From contig NC_087062.1 of the NCBI RefSeq assembly GCF_963678635.1, positions 75,136,349 through 75,200,348 on the forward strand: DNA of 64,000 bases, in the 5' to 3' direction. This document shows positions 11,901 through 26,900 of the stretch, piece after piece (within the stretch, counting starts at the first letter, position 1; every line of letters begins with the position of its first letter). The stretch comes from Symsagittifera roscoffensis (lineage: Eukaryota > Xenacoelomorpha > Acoela > Convolutidae). The position numbers and the translations under genes were made by a program. The notes beneath the pieces are model-generated. The model did not search any database and had not been told where the DNA came from. It saw nothing but the letters and a program-made list of their open reading frames with translations.

Positions 11901-14900
11901 ATGGAAAAAAGTACTAAACAATTATTAGAAAATAAAATAAAAACAAAAAACCTCTATGACATTTCCGGGTCTTATGCACTAAATGGCCCAAAATCAATGT
12001 TTCTACCTCTTTCTTGAACTCTAAATAATATGGTTGAATTTGATTGGCCATTCAGATTAAAATTGCAAGCAGATAAAATTATTGGCCGAAATGAACAAAA
12101 TTATAAAACTTTAATTCTGCTGAAGTCATTTTACGAAGTTTTCTCGATCCGAGCAAAATTACCCAGGTTACTTGAAAAAAAATTAGACAAAGTTTGACAT
12201 TTTGGTAATTTCGGCTAATATTTTTATCTGCTGCAAGTTTTGATTGAATTGCCTGAACATATTGCTTGAATTTGAAAATGGCTAATATCAGCCAGTCAAA
12301 TTCGACTGCATAAGTTTTAACTCATGATATAAAAGTTTTGATTTTGGGCCGTTTTGTGCATAAGACCCACATTTCCTTCTAAATCCTCAAAAAATTCCTC
12401 ATTTTACTTCAAGAATACAGTTCAAATAAATCATTCAATTTTGGTTAGGATTTTTGCAATGCTCGCAACTAAATTTTACAACACTGTTTTGTGATCAGAA
12501 TTTCATTCATTACAATGCTTGCAATTAAATTTCGCAACACTGTATCCTATTTTTCAAATCCATTTTATATTATATATATAATATATCTTTCAATAGAGCC
12601 AAACACATAGGAGATTTTACAAGATATATCATATATCATGTATGCAAGAATCAGGCAAGATCTTCCAGATATCCCATCCTGGTCAACTAGGGCTGAAAAA
12701 AAAACAATTTTTTTGTGATACTTCGAATTTCAATGCAAGGACATTTGAACATTGTAAAAGTTACTCAAAACTTGATTTTTTATTCGTTTGTGAAATTTTT
12801 GTTTTACAGTTCAAATCTTGCATTGAGTAACTTTCACAGTTCAAATCTTGCATTGAATAACTTTCACAGTTCAAATCTTGCATTGAGATTCTTGCACAGT
12901 TAGCATTCCCAAAATCACTGATTTGGAAAGCTAAACCTACAGGTTCCTTATTTTTCTTGATGATTCAGATTTTCCGGGATAGTTAAAAGGGTTTTAAGAG
13001 AAGTTATCGCATTCCTCGCAATCAAGATTTCTTGCATCTCATGCAAAAAGTTTCCAAAATAACTCTGCTTCTTTTTCACTGTTTTGGCATCCCCCCCACA
13101 TATGGTAACTAGTGCGAATATCCCCCTACTGCAATACGGGGATAGTTAATAAAAATAGCCTTCTCTCGCCACTCACTTTGGACCAGTTGGAATGAGTCCA
13201 TTGGGTGTTGCAGTTGAGGAAGCAGCTCTTGTGAGCCTGTGGCTTGGTCTGTCTGTTGCACTCCGTCTCCCCTTCCTCCGCCTCTTTGCTTCGGTTACTC
13301 TCCAGCACACACTTCACTTGTCGCTTCTGGATGCCCCACCCACACACCACAGAACACTATTGAGGGACAACAAACAACTCAAAAATACTCAATTGAACCT
13401 TAAAGACAAATTAAAGAATTAGAGTTTGTGAGCGGGGGACAACTTTTTTTGATTGAAAAAATGAAAACAGCTCTTAAAAATGTCATATTTTATTTATCCA
13501 TTCCAAAAAATTAACACAAAAGCAAGAACCTATAAAATACAACAGGTTCAAAAGGGCAGCTGCTAAATGAAAAACTGTTTCAAAACGACGTTTTTCATGG
13601 CTTCGCAAAAATATTTCGAAAACATTTGATAATTTTACCAAAATTTTTCTTAATTTTACAAATATTTTGTTCATTAACTACCTAATGGCAGCATTTTTCT
13701 TCCACAATGACTATGTTTGTAAGTAATCCAATTGATCAATTTACCTCTTCCCATGGGGATGCGAACCAGATGGCATTGCAGCCTGTCTTGGAGTAGCATG
13801 TGTCAAGGGAGGGGGGCTTGGTCTTCGGGTCGCACAAAGAACCATCAGTCACTCTCATCCCAGAAGAAGAGGGGGAAGAAGAACTTTGACAAGAGACCTC
13901 CCGGCTACGCATTCCCTCCCCACAATCCGACGAACACTGACAGATTAATTAGGTAACATTATTAGAAATACATTTGTTTTTCATCGGCACTTTATTTTTT
14001 GATTTTAAAAATGCCTCAGCGTTCTTCACTACTCTGCAGTGTTTGTATTTTTTAAAAATTGATTGTGATTCAGTATATAACCAATCTAGTTTGAAATTAT
14101 TTCATGTTTTATAGCAGACGCTTTCTATCTTGGTGGATCGGACAGTTTTTCCAACGCCGCTTTTCAGGTCACCGGTAAATACTTTCAGGCAGACAAACAA
14201 TTTAGAGATTCTCAAGTTCCAATTTTTATCGACCACTGTCGATACTAAAAACTAATCTCACTAGTTTTGGTCGATTTCTTTCTCATGCTTATGGATTTGG
14301 TCATAATCATGTGTATGATCATGGTCAAAATCATGGTCTTGATCAATGTTATATTGTCTCACCTCTGACCACTGACCAGCAGTCCACTTGTAAACTATAA
14401 TTTCATCATTTTCTCCATCATTTCCATCTCTCCTAATTTCATTCTCTGCTATTGGTTCACACTTGACACACTTCTGAACTAGTTCAGGCAGCAACTCTGC
14501 ACTACACATTACATTCTCCACTCTATTTCCATTTTGAACACACTCTAGTTCACGTGTTTGGAAACAGTCAGCATCGCACTGAAAATGAGCAGGTCAGCCT
14601 CAAAGTAAATTGCCAGAACTTTTACAAATTTATTCGATCTTGACCGAATCTGTCGGCCGCTAAGGCATAGATAAGACGATTCGTTTTTGTGATAGCCAAG
14701 TTTTTGTGAACAACTCTAAATTAAACGGTGAATCGCTTTTCGAAAACTTTTTATTTTTTGCCATGCCGTGAAATGTTGCTTGCGGTCGATTGTCAACTCA
14801 TATGTCTGATAATTAAATAAAACGAATGTATCATGAACTCACAGTTGACCAGTGAGTGACTTTCCACCGGGCGGGACAGTTCACCCCAGAGCACAACTCA

Positions 14901-17900
14901 GTCGAGGAGGGCTTCGGCCCATCCGATAACAGACACTCCTCATCAGGAACCTAAAAAAAACAGGTGATGATGAGAAAAGAATAATTTGATAGCTCAGAGA
15001 ACCTGATCAGCTTGAAAAAAAATTGAATGGGACTATTTTTGAAACGCAGTTATATCCTTTTTCAGACAATGCAAAAAATTTTACTTTTGGTTCTACGAAA
15101 GTAAGTTGTAGAGTGGTGCTTTCGTTTCCGAAAAAGGTTTTTGCCAAGTTTTTATATTCTCAAACACACTAATTGTTTAGTCAGAAACTGTTTAGTCAGT
15201 AACATATTTCCTTTTGTCCTCTAGATATGTTAGCAGGCCCTGGTCAAGGATTTTTGGGAGGAGTGGTGTTTGTCGACCTTTTTTGCGATCCCTTTTGGCA
15301 GCGAGGGAGTTGTCGAGTTTTCATACGCTACTGTATGTGGTTCATATAGATGAAGATGACTATGTAATACTGACTATGATGTTCTGTGAGAGGGGGTCGA
15401 ACATGTTGGGACTCTCCTGTTCGCAGTAGACATTCCTCGCCCTCTCCCCATCCTCACAATTGTCAATACACTCACTCCACTCCGTCGCCACCCACCTATA
15501 TTTATATCAAGACCATCTGCTTTTGCGTTTTGGGTGTGATAGCTTTTGGACTTAAAATACTAATAAATATTGCAGTTTGAGCTGGAAAATCAGCGAGGTT
15601 TGTCATTTTGGAGCACGTAGATTGGTTGATAATTTTGGTTGATGTTAATTCAGCCCTTCTGTCATGAGCAAAACGCTTATGTCTTTTGTGATTGTTGTGA
15701 CCCCTATCATTATCAAAGCATTGCTTATTGTCTTCTTTTTTAGGTCTTATGCACTAAACGGGGGCTATTCTCATTATGGAGGGAACGATTGGTAGAAAAG
15801 CTCCAACAAAGAATCAATCGAAGTTCCTATTCGCTGAATGATTTTTGCACTGAACCGAAGTCAAAAATTGCCAGAAATGAAATAAAGCATGCACAGTCTG
15901 TGCCGATACAAGAAATTCGGTGTTTCCTTTTTCATTTTTTAAATTGGTGTCTGTAAAAAATATATAATTTTTGCAATCTTTCTGTGATCTGTCAATGTTT
16001 AAAAATTCATGTATCTGTAATCTGCGTATTTTCTAATCCGTCAAAAATAATCTTATTGGCCCGTATTTTTTCGCTTGAGATTTTTGTGATTTGATTGAGG
16101 CTTTTGAATACTCAATTCTGGTTGGCCGAAAATAACTGAGAATAATTTTCCATCATTCAGTCCCTCTATATTGAGGGAAGCTATTGCACTAAATGGCCCA
16201 AAATCAGTATTTTTATATTTTCGAAATCAAGTTAATAAGGTTGAAACTGATTGGCTAATTAGACACTCAAATTCAAACAAAATGGTCCGTTATTGTTCCG
16301 CCCATTTGAAAAATGGGGAAGAACTTTGTATTCGGGTGTTTCAGTTTTTTTTTCCACGCAAAATCAGGATGCACAACAAAAAATGCACTGGGTTGAGTGA
16401 TATATCACATTAGAGCCTTTTCAGTCTTAACTTGAACCACGTTAGAAAAATTCCAAAAAATCTTCCCAGTGTCGAGAAAAACCGGTTTGAAATTTTCGAT
16501 TTTTTGCCTTAATTCGAGCCAATAAAGCAAGCGAGCAGGCTTACAACAGTTGAATTATGCCTAATTTAAGACCTTAAACCTTAATTTTAAGCAAGCTTAA
16601 GCAATTTTTAACTAGTTTTAGCAGTTTTTAGCATCATCTTGGGAACCAAAAACTTAAAAAAATTCAAAAACTTTGCAAAAATTTTGAAATTATTATTTTT
16701 CTTTCAAATTTTTTAAAAGTTTTTCTAGTCATTTTTCTACAAAAAATTGTTGTCCAATTTGCCTACATTACAATGGCTGTCTACTATGCCAAATTTATAT
16801 TTATACGTCAGATTCTTTTATCACACCAAAAAAAATTATGGCTCAAAAAACTTGTAGAAATCAGGTGTATCATTATAATAGAATTTTCAAAACTGTATTT
16901 AATCGACGACGATCAAAAGGACAGTGGTGGCTTATTCAAATTTCATCTTATCTAAGATGTTATGACTGAAATCTGTAAAAAATTAATTCTTGGTTCCAAC
17001 CAAAATTTTTTAAAAACTACGAAACAATCGAAAATTATTTTGTACTGTTTTTCATTTTTTGGTAGGATAACTATTGTAGAAAACAGTTGTACAATTACCA
17101 TCTACTGATAACCAACCGAATTCAAAAACCAACCGCAGTTCGAAGTACGTTGTGACGGCTGACTTGATTTTAAACATCATCCGTTCAAATATATATGAAA
17201 CTAACAACAAACAATAGAAAACCAAATCTACACATGTTCTTCGATGTTTGATAATACTTTCAATTACCAAACTGAACAAAACCGTGTATACTAGAGTTTG
17301 AGCTGTTCTGTACCATTTTATTTAAAGTAAATTTAATTCATTTCTATCAAATATAATTTGAGACTGCGTGCAAAAATCAATCAAAATCGTTCAACGGGTC
17401 TGAATTGAAACCTTCAATTTATATTTAAGCTTCAAAAAAGCTTATTAAATTTACATTGAAAAAACAGATAATGCAAATGTCTGCTACCAGCTACCAGGCG
17501 ACCAAAAAAGATCCAAAACTTTCAAGAGATCTTTCAGAGACGGAACACATCATGCATAAGTACAAAAACAGGCCAAGCTACTACAGCAAAATGGAAAATA
17601 GTGGCTTTTACTTGAGCGATTCCGGAAGTAACTGTTTATCCGACGGGCCATCGGCAGGAGAATTTTATCTCATTTCGAAGGACCGTTATAAACAGAAGAA
17701 ACCACGAAGTGTTTCGGCTGTTCCGACAACACGACAACCAGTTTACGTTACTCATCCGACTCCTATTGTGTATACAGTGCCAGCAAACTCTTACCCCTAC
17801 GCAATTCCCAACAGCATAAACCCAGCACCTTACACGTATTTCCCTCTTTATACTTATCTTGCACCGACCAATCATAATCTGGCATATTCAACCAATCAGA

Positions 17901-20900
17901 ATCAAGGATTGTCGACCAATCAAAAAGCTGCACCAGTCACTCCACGTGTGGTTCATCGCAAACCACTGTATGAACGACAGTATGCTGAAAAACCTAATTT
18001 TCAAGAAAAAGCAAAAATTGAAGAGAGTTTTTCAAAACGAATGAAAGATCATAAACTGCAGCCGATTCGATTTTACGAAAAGTCCGGAAACAGCTTTGAC
18101 TATTCAGACTATCTGATTGGCTACGAAGACCGACAAAGTATAGGTGCCGAGAACCGAAGCAGAAGTGGACGACGAAGTAACGACAAGTTAGTTTTGGCGC
18201 TGAATAAAGTTAACCGAGCAGCTGAAAATCTCAATAAAATGTCGAGTCAGTTGAACCAAAACATGAACTCAATAATGACCACCGAATATGTATATTAAAA
18301 CAGATGCACACTCATTATACATTTTGTACCTATTTTGAATTAAAACTGAAAAATTGCCATTTCATCTAAATCTTGTCAAGTATAAAGCGCATATGCGTCA
18401 GGGAACTCATAAAAACATTATCAAAATAATCACAAGTTATGTCTATTTTTGCTCATTAAAAAACTTCTCAAACTGTTGACACTTTGTTTTAAAAAAAAAC
18501 ATACTGTTATCCCCTCTTGTGCGTGGGGAGGGGGGGGGGGTGCTTGGTATGGAGTGATTACCTGGCCTTGCAGGGGTGGGTGTTGCAGACTCTCTGGTGA
18601 CTGGGCTTGGGCTGACCGTCGCAGTGCTCATCTGTGTATTCCAGACCATCTGGTTTCTTCGCACATGACACCAACAGATTCTGAATTCCTGAAGAGAACT
18701 CAGTGTTTAAATTTCACTTTTGCAATGCTTGCTTCTGTGCGTATCCTTCTAAATGAAAGCTCATAGAAAGCGCCCAATTTTTAAAATAATGCAACATCGT
18801 GCAAAGAAAAAATACCAACTTGATAAAATGACTATTTTGCAGAATGATAAAATGACTGAAAAAATTGTAAAACTGAAATTTAAGTGCAAACCTGATTCCC
18901 AGACAATAAACGATTAGTGAAAACATCAACAGCAAAGAAACTATGATATTTTGCGGTCAATTTTAATAGCATTTTTTTTCTGCACAAAGTAATTTACGCT
19001 TTTTTTCCATTAGCTTTATCAGTTTAGTTTTTTAATTGAGACTGTTTTTTTTTTCGAAAATTTGAATTTGTTTGTTTTTTAACGCTTCCAAGTTTTTTGC
19101 AGAATAGATTTTTTCTCTATTACAACTAACCTCCCCCACACCTCACAGTGCATTCACCAGCCGGAGTAGTGACCCACACGTACTCTGAATCGGAACTAGA
19201 GTTGTCTCCTATTGAGCGTCCTGAAGTCTCCCCCTCAAATCCTCTTTCCTTATTTGGAATGTAGAACTCGTACTCCACGCGAACACTGCCCACAGTCGAA
19301 GCACGCAGCTAAATTGAATCGAACAACTCTTGATTTGGTATCGCGCTTTGTTATCAATGTTTTTGCATAGAACTGGCTTTTAATGAAGCAGTAAAAGCTT
19401 TGAGCGCTTTTGAGAGTAGATTGCGCCAAAAAACCACGACTGTTTTTTCAAAACCTTCCAACTATTTTATCTTTTTGATATCATTTGCACTGATTAATTG
19501 GATTGTAAAAGACCTCCTGAGCTCACCGATACAGTCAAAGGAGTTTGAATTGGTCCTCTAATTGTGAGTTTCTCTTTGCCTTCATTTTCCGTCATTTTGA
19601 GCCCACTTTCTTCGCTAATGTCTAAAACTAGAACAAATTTATCAGTCAGTGGTTTTTTGCAATAGTGTATATCATAATTTATGTTCCGAATTTTGAAAAA
19701 AAAGTCAATTTGCCACAATTGCACCTTTTATTTTGAATTCATGGTAAGGGTTCTAAAAATAACATGTGATGATGATGATGATAAAGCAATGCCAGAAAAT
19801 TAAATTTGATCGAAACAACAGTTTGTTGGCAAAGTTTTTGCACAACATTAAAGATATTGATGTCTTGAAATTGAACTTTTTAATGCGAACTTTTTTTAGT
19901 CATTCAGTTGTAATAGTTTGCTTGGATGTCTATTAAGAGGCATAAATCCCCATAATAACATAACACAACTTTTTTTGAATTTTCTAGAAACCGTGCGTAC
20001 GCTTCAAACTGGTTCAGTAACTGCCTACACAATTTGCATTTTTTGGGGCAATGGCAAAGAAAAGCATGGAGAGCGGGCGTTTTTTATGAAAGGCACACTC
20101 TTTTTAAAAATGAATTGGAGCACTTTGATTCTGATATGAGCAATCTTGTTTACACAAAACGGCAGACTTGTTTTGCAGAATGGCAGAACTAGTTGATTCA
20201 GTGTTGCTTTTTTCGCGATTTTTTCTGCAGATTTTGTTTTCGACGTACTCGACTTATTGCTTTATTGAAAATATTGCAAACAATGTCTAAATTTAGATGA
20301 GCAACGGACGTTATCTGAGCTAAGTTGTATCACTTGAACTTCAGTTTTATGAACGTAATTCAAAAACAAGCAAGAAAAACCAAATACGTTCATTAAGTTT
20401 TTCAAATTTGACGACCTAAAACGCGAAATACGCAAAAAAAGTTTGAACTAAACGTATACGTCAAAAAAACTGCTTTTTCTCACTGTGTTTTCACGAATTT
20501 TGTTTTCTATTAATCCATTGCTTCATTGAGAATATTAAATAGTGTTCTTATTGTCAACATTACCAACACGATTTGAAAAATGGTAGGCAACAATTTTTCA
20601 TTAATTGCGACAAAAACTCTATTTTTGGACAAATGTTTTGAAAAAAAAATCAATTCTAATGTTTGAATTAAACGTGAAAAAATTATTCGATATTTTAGCG
20701 GACTGAAAAGGGTCGATTGGCCAAGAATCATTCTTTTCTGATTAATATACCACTTTGTTTGACCTTGTACAAAAAGGGGCGGGTGAAACCTATTCGGGCT
20801 CTGCAAAGAAATTTATGGAAAAACACAGCCAGCTCGAAACAAAAAACAAAGCCAGCTCGTTTTTTAGCAGGTGAATAGATGAGCTTTAAATAAAGTAATT

Positions 20901-23900
20901 ACGCTTTCTAACCTAAATTAGATGCTGTTCAAAACTCATTTAACAAACTTCAAAGAATTGGGTTCTAATAAAACAAGCGAAGAAAAAATTTTAAATGAAA
21001 GATTATGCTGATCTCTAGTCAAATGATTAAATTTATTTTTTCATTACACCAGCTCTTGTAGAATGCTCCGCAAAAATACTGAACAAAAATTTGCTCATTT
21101 CAAACACGAAGTCTTAAAGGTGAGCAATGAACAGCTGAGCTGAAAAACCCACATCAGAACAAACAGTGCTACAAAAGAGGTGATCAATTTGGGCGAGGAC
21201 ATCTTTAAGTTTGAACAGCCAAAATCAGTTTTTGTTCAAAGTGCGCAAGAGTCACTTCCAAAAAGTGGGAAAGAAGCACTTTGCAAGAAGCACTTCCGTA
21301 AACTCGGCTTTGCAGCAAAAATTAATTAAGATAACAATCATGGCAAAAGGGAGTAGAATCGCACCGAGCCTTGGCATTAAAAAACGACAATAAGAACCAA
21401 ACTACCAGATGGCACTGAAAACTGATACACAAAACGACTAAAAATTAATACTGTCAATCGGTCAAACAAAGCCGTTAGCCTAGTACCAAGGAACCGAAAG
21501 ACTACGTAGTAAGGACTGAATTTTAAAAACTACAAAACAGTACAACAAAAGAGAAGGAGTCCTAATTTAGCTCCAAGAGAGATTGAAAATCAAAAATCAA
21601 GCAGATCATAGATCAAAAACAAGTCAAAAAGCTCAAAAAAAGCCGCGACAACCAAATAAATAGCTTAAAAGTTATCACCATAGAAAAGAGCAAACCGAAG
21701 AAAGTAGCACTGGATACAAAACAGACCAATATAACTATGAAATTTAAAATAAGTGCTAATAATGCCAATTAGTGGGTTATTATATAACAATGTTGCACAA
21801 GCAGTCAGTTTTTCGGACAGGGAGCAATTTTTTCTCATATCATTGGATCTCAGATATGCGTACGCTGAAATCTCCCAGGGTAATGCAAGACGAATAAGGC
21901 CCGAAAAAGCAAATTTGACTCGATAGGAGAAAAGCGACTCTTAAGTATCAATTTCAATCGGGCATTTAAGGAATAACGGATATGCCAGCCGAACTCCAAA
22001 AAGCGGTTGGCTTAACCCTGACTAATTGTAAAAAACATTTGTGCGACCCAACTTAGGGACATAGATTTAGAGAGCGTATATCGAACCCAGCCATGAACCG
22101 TAGACGGACGCCACGCTGGCCATAGCAGACAGCGTTTAGTTTTTCCACATTCATCAATCAATAAAAGCAATGGGCAGAAATATGAGGTTTTCATAGAAAA
22201 AGATAAAAACCTAGAAAACGCCATAAAGGTAGGACATCATTTTGCTTTAGAAAAGGTAGTAAACCCAATGGAAAGTCAATTAGATTTTACAGGAGCTCTG
22301 ACTTTACAGGTAAACAAACATACACACATTTTTGTAACTATAGATAATATCTCAAAATACTAACAAAAACCTTACAACACAACATCAGACGCGGCACTAA
22401 ATGTCATGCAGAAGTACATTGGGGTACCTAGGAAACTGGATGCGACCAAGCACAATTCTTTGTGATCAAAAGTTTCAACTAAAATGGAAGGACAATCACG
22501 CAACAATTTAGGTCGGTTGACGACCACAGGGCTGTAGGTTCTATTGAGCACCTACTTCATTAATTTAGAACAAGACTGAGAGCAGGTAAAACGGATCCAA
22601 AAAAAACCCGTACAAACTAGCTTTGCTAGCTGATCGAAACACTTTGTACCATTCCACATGATAAAAAATTATTCCTCTTTGAATTGCACATGGGAGAATG
22701 CCCAAACAAGGTTTTGTCAAACGTTGCAATAAATAGTAATCAAAACAACAGAGTTGAGACAATGTAAAAGTGTAGAAAAAGTCTTACGAAAGAACTTTGA
22801 GAGACCGCCAGTAACACTAGAACAAATGTAGGATGAGCAATGCCGGACAAAAAAACAAAAAATGAGAGAATTGGGCAGAAACAAATCCTTATGGACAGCT
22901 CGAAAAAGTAATGATCCGACAAAATTTCAACAAATACACAAAAACTCGGGAGAGCAAAAACATCAAGTATACACCACGCATCTCTTGATTGAAATCGATC
23001 AGAAATCAACTAAGGTTTCCTACAAAACATTGGCTTTGCATTTGTTCCCAACCCGGCATCTTCAGGAACCAAAGGTTTACCCTAAGGGACAGCACGGCAT
23101 AACAAAAGTTACAGTTTTCAGTCAACGAAAATCCAGATTTGCCATCACACGCGATGTTTTTGGAGACTTCCGAGGGCCAACACGCAAACAGGGGACGAAC
23201 ACAGCAAGTGGTTTACTCGAGGAACAAGGACCATCTGGTACTTAGTAGCTGTTGGTCCACCAAGGACGCAGGAAGGAAGCAAATAAAAAATTTGACAAAG
23301 AACCCAATTGGCGCAAGGATTCAACAACGCAAATCTCAAGGCGCACAATGTTCCAGTGCAGAGAAGAATATAACAGCAAGAGTGAAGAGCTGACCTTCAA
23401 AGCCCAGACAGCATGGAAAAAAAACTCGAGGAATCCCGAAACCAATATCAGGAATGATATATTCAATCTGCGCCCATCCTCATCAACCAAATCATCATAT
23501 TAATGGCCTGATAAGATAGCGTTGAACTCGAACCTGCGCAAAAAGCATGGGACAGCAAGAAAACACTGCATTCATCTAGAAAATCAACGAGGAGGAAATC
23601 ATTTACGTTGAAGACAAGATTTATAAAACGCAATCCCAGTCATCAGGGCCCGAAAATGAAAATAAATTGACCCAAACTATTGACGAGCCAGGAGGCACTG
23701 CCACTACAAAAACTGTTAGGGGAAATGGTACCACAGGCAGGGTAAAAAAAATGGATAGTGAAGAATTCTCAAATTCCTGAAAAACTGAGGGCAGAAAAGT
23801 GCAAGAATCTAGATGACGTCATAGATCTCTCCATAGGCAGTGAATCTGGATCAGTAATTTACATTTGTGAAAAACGACCATCATATGAGTGCATTAAGAA

Positions 23901-26900
23901 GAATCAGATACCTACTACAGAGTCGAAAACAGGCAAGACTAAGGAACACATGAACATTCCGGAACAGAAACGAAAGGCAGAAAATGAAAAAGAAGAAAGA
24001 AAAGGCAATAGAGAGCTCATCGGCGACAAAAAAAGAGGAGGAAAAAGAAACTCAGAGAAAAGAGAGAGAACGAGGGATAGAGAGAACAATTTAAGGAGAA
24101 AAAACTGAACTCTACAACTAACTTTAAGCGGGCTGAGGAGTATTATCTATCCGGATATGTACTGAAATGTTTACTTATTTTTTCAAAATCAATTTACGCA
24201 TAATAAAAGTATTTATGCCAAATCATTTCTTCGGCCTAGAAGGCCAAACAACTCGGTGACCTTCATGACCCTAGCTAAAATCTAAATTTTTATTCATGTT
24301 ACCGTAGAGGTGTCGACAATTTTTAATCTTGATATGAAGATGCACAGAACCTTACCACGCCGGATCTCTATTCTTCATCGTGAGAACCGAACGACTAAAA
24401 ATTTCATTCGGAGTCTGAGCGGGAGTATAGATAAAAGACCTTAGGTAAAAAATGGCCTCACGATTTTTGCCCGACAAGACGGGTACCGAATTAGCAGCAA
24501 ATATAGGCAAAAACCTTAATATCAATATTTCACCGTTGCAAAAATTTCCAGTTTTCCAATTAGTAGTGAACGTGTTTTTTGTTCAACTGTATCAAAAGTA
24601 TTTAATTTAAACAATTAAGTTTCAAAAAACTTTAGCAAAGGAGCAAGCTTCTGTATTTTAAGGGAAAAAAGACTTTTCATTGGTTTTTCTCAATATAATG
24701 ATTCAAAACGTTAAAATAATTTGGGCTTCAATTTTCGAATTAGCTTGATTATAAACTGTCTGATAGTGAGTCTACCAGTATAATGGATAGAGAAGCTAGC
24801 TTACCAAATATGTTTCCGTCCGTGTCCTTGGTCACGACAACTGATGTGGCCCCTGCTGGTATTTCTATCACATCCAAAGTCACTCCTGAAAAAACGCAAC
24901 TTTTTTGCTCTAAAGTCCTTTAATGGATGAATTGAATCAACCGGTCCGCCAATATCCGGAGCACTGAAAAGTACTATCTATCCCATTACGGTTAGTTTCG
25001 GCATTTTTAATCACCAAATAGTTTTTGATGTAAGTATACTTCTTCTTTTCGATTGAGAAATGATTAATTGAAGCTAATCTGCGGTTCAAGCCATGCCATG
25101 CCACGTATGCAAACCAAAGTAAGTTTGAATTATTCGAAGAAGAAAAAACATAATGAGAAGAAAATTCTTACCACAAATTAGAAGTTGAATGAATGTCTAC
25201 CTTTATTTGTGATTTGAACCTGGACGCCTCCCGCCTCTCTCGTACATGTGGATCCTTCGCCCCCACAAACCCCGCACTTGTCAAATCTCTTCTCAGACCT
25301 CACTATTCCATCGCAGCCCACTCTCTGAAAAAAGCCAGAGCTCTTATATTTATTATATTTCGGACTCGCACTTCGGCTTAAATTAATAAACTAAAAACCT
25401 GATGCCAATCAACTTTGGCTTCGCACCTGCATGACCAGAGGGCGCAGAAATTTTCGACGAGATGCGGTCTTTGAAAAAATTGGCGACTTATATTAGGCCA
25501 GAGCCATTTCAAAATTTTCTCTGCTCTGCTGAAGTCTTAAAATTATCATATTTTGCCGCAATCTGTGCGCCGCAGGCATTTATTTGAAAAAAAAAAACCG
25601 TTTTCCAGCAAAATTTTCAACCAAAAAGTCAAATTAGTATATATTGGCGATAAAGGCACCTTTCGAACTTGGTCGACCGAAAATGGATGTCTTTAATTGG
25701 TACCAATGGGGAACTTTAGGAAAATTTCGGCAAAAAGGGCTAAGAAGGACTGATACATATTAAAAATTAACTCGTATAATATCGTTTTTAAAGATCCTCT
25801 GAGAACTGTGCTACAGTATCACTATTTCTTAGTTTTATATGGCACGTTTTGAATCTCCGAAAACATTACCTTGCAAATGCCCTGTACGCAAATGGAGTTG
25901 ATTGAACACTCGGTTCCATCGGGGAGGAAGGTTTCGTTGTAGACCCGGTAGACGCCCGCGTCCGAGAAACACGACAGACGGCACGACTCCGCCTCTAAAC
26001 AAAATCGAATACACTATTTATTAGAACAAAATGAAAACACTACAGATTTTGATTGTTCATTAAAGACAACGCAACTTGATATAACAGGAAATAAATTGAC
26101 ATAGTATTATTGTAGTTACCTTATGTAAGGATATTTTTTTGAAAAAAACATGGTTAGCGACACCAGCGGATTTAGGGGGGGGGGGGCGGACGACGACCTC
26201 CCTTTCTTAGGGATTCGACCCCCTGCCGACTCAAAGGGTCCCCCGTTGTACTATTTTGAGACATCCATTTTTGGCTGACCGACCCTAAAAGTTTTCTGAA
26301 TGCACCTCTGGCGCAAAAAAATACTTAATTTGAGGAGTGAGCTTATATGAAGAGCGACTGACACTCTACAGTATTAAAACTTATATCGATTTGCCTAAAA
26401 AATAAAACTACTGACCGGGAATGAGAGGTTTGAATGATCGGGATTTTTGTTCACACATTTGAGTCCAGAGAGAAGGGCCGACACAGGGTTGGTGATTGCA
26501 GGCCTTAATCTCATCGTCACACACTGTCTCGCCATTCACCATTCTAAATACATAAAACCAGTCAGTCTCTAGATTGATCAGTTTTGTCCAAAAAAATTTG
26601 CCACTGTGAAAGTGAACAATCTTCAAAATTGCGAAAGTAGCGAAAGAGTCATTTGAAAAGGCTAACTCACCCTTTTTCTAATTTTCGGCAACCCTAATTT
26701 CATTGTTTAGGAAATTAAAAAAAAAATTTCGGCACAAAACTGTTTCTTACTGATCTTTGATGTATTTTGCACTTATTTTTGTTTTACTCAACCTAGAAAC
26801 CGATCAAACTTGTTCATCCCTCAACGTTCGACATCGGCCCCCTACTTTTACAATCCCGTTAAGAGAGACAAGGGGGTTGGCTTTAAGGGAGACAATAAAA

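Larger units (their letters stand above)
10667..13176. other. papilin intron 14: MITE copies and a minisatellite
   Basis: 11205-11500 is a diverged single arm of the foldback MITE. 11967-12368 and 12807-12900 are listed separately. 12440-12545 has a near-duplicate of GCAATGCTCGCAACTAAATTT. I see no coding sequence in the remainder. Confidence 0.45.
15496..18561. other. papilin intron 9: hosts a nested gene and repeats
   Basis: Contains the plus-strand intronless gene at 17456-18298 and MITE relatives near 15744 and 16177. The rest, including 16270-17400, is AT-rich without further recognisable features. Confidence 0.5.

Noticed and set aside
22862-23503. Overlapping ORFs of 83-127 codons on both strands.
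   Set aside because: Best explained as pieces of the decayed pol; no single frame is continuous and no separate domain is visible.
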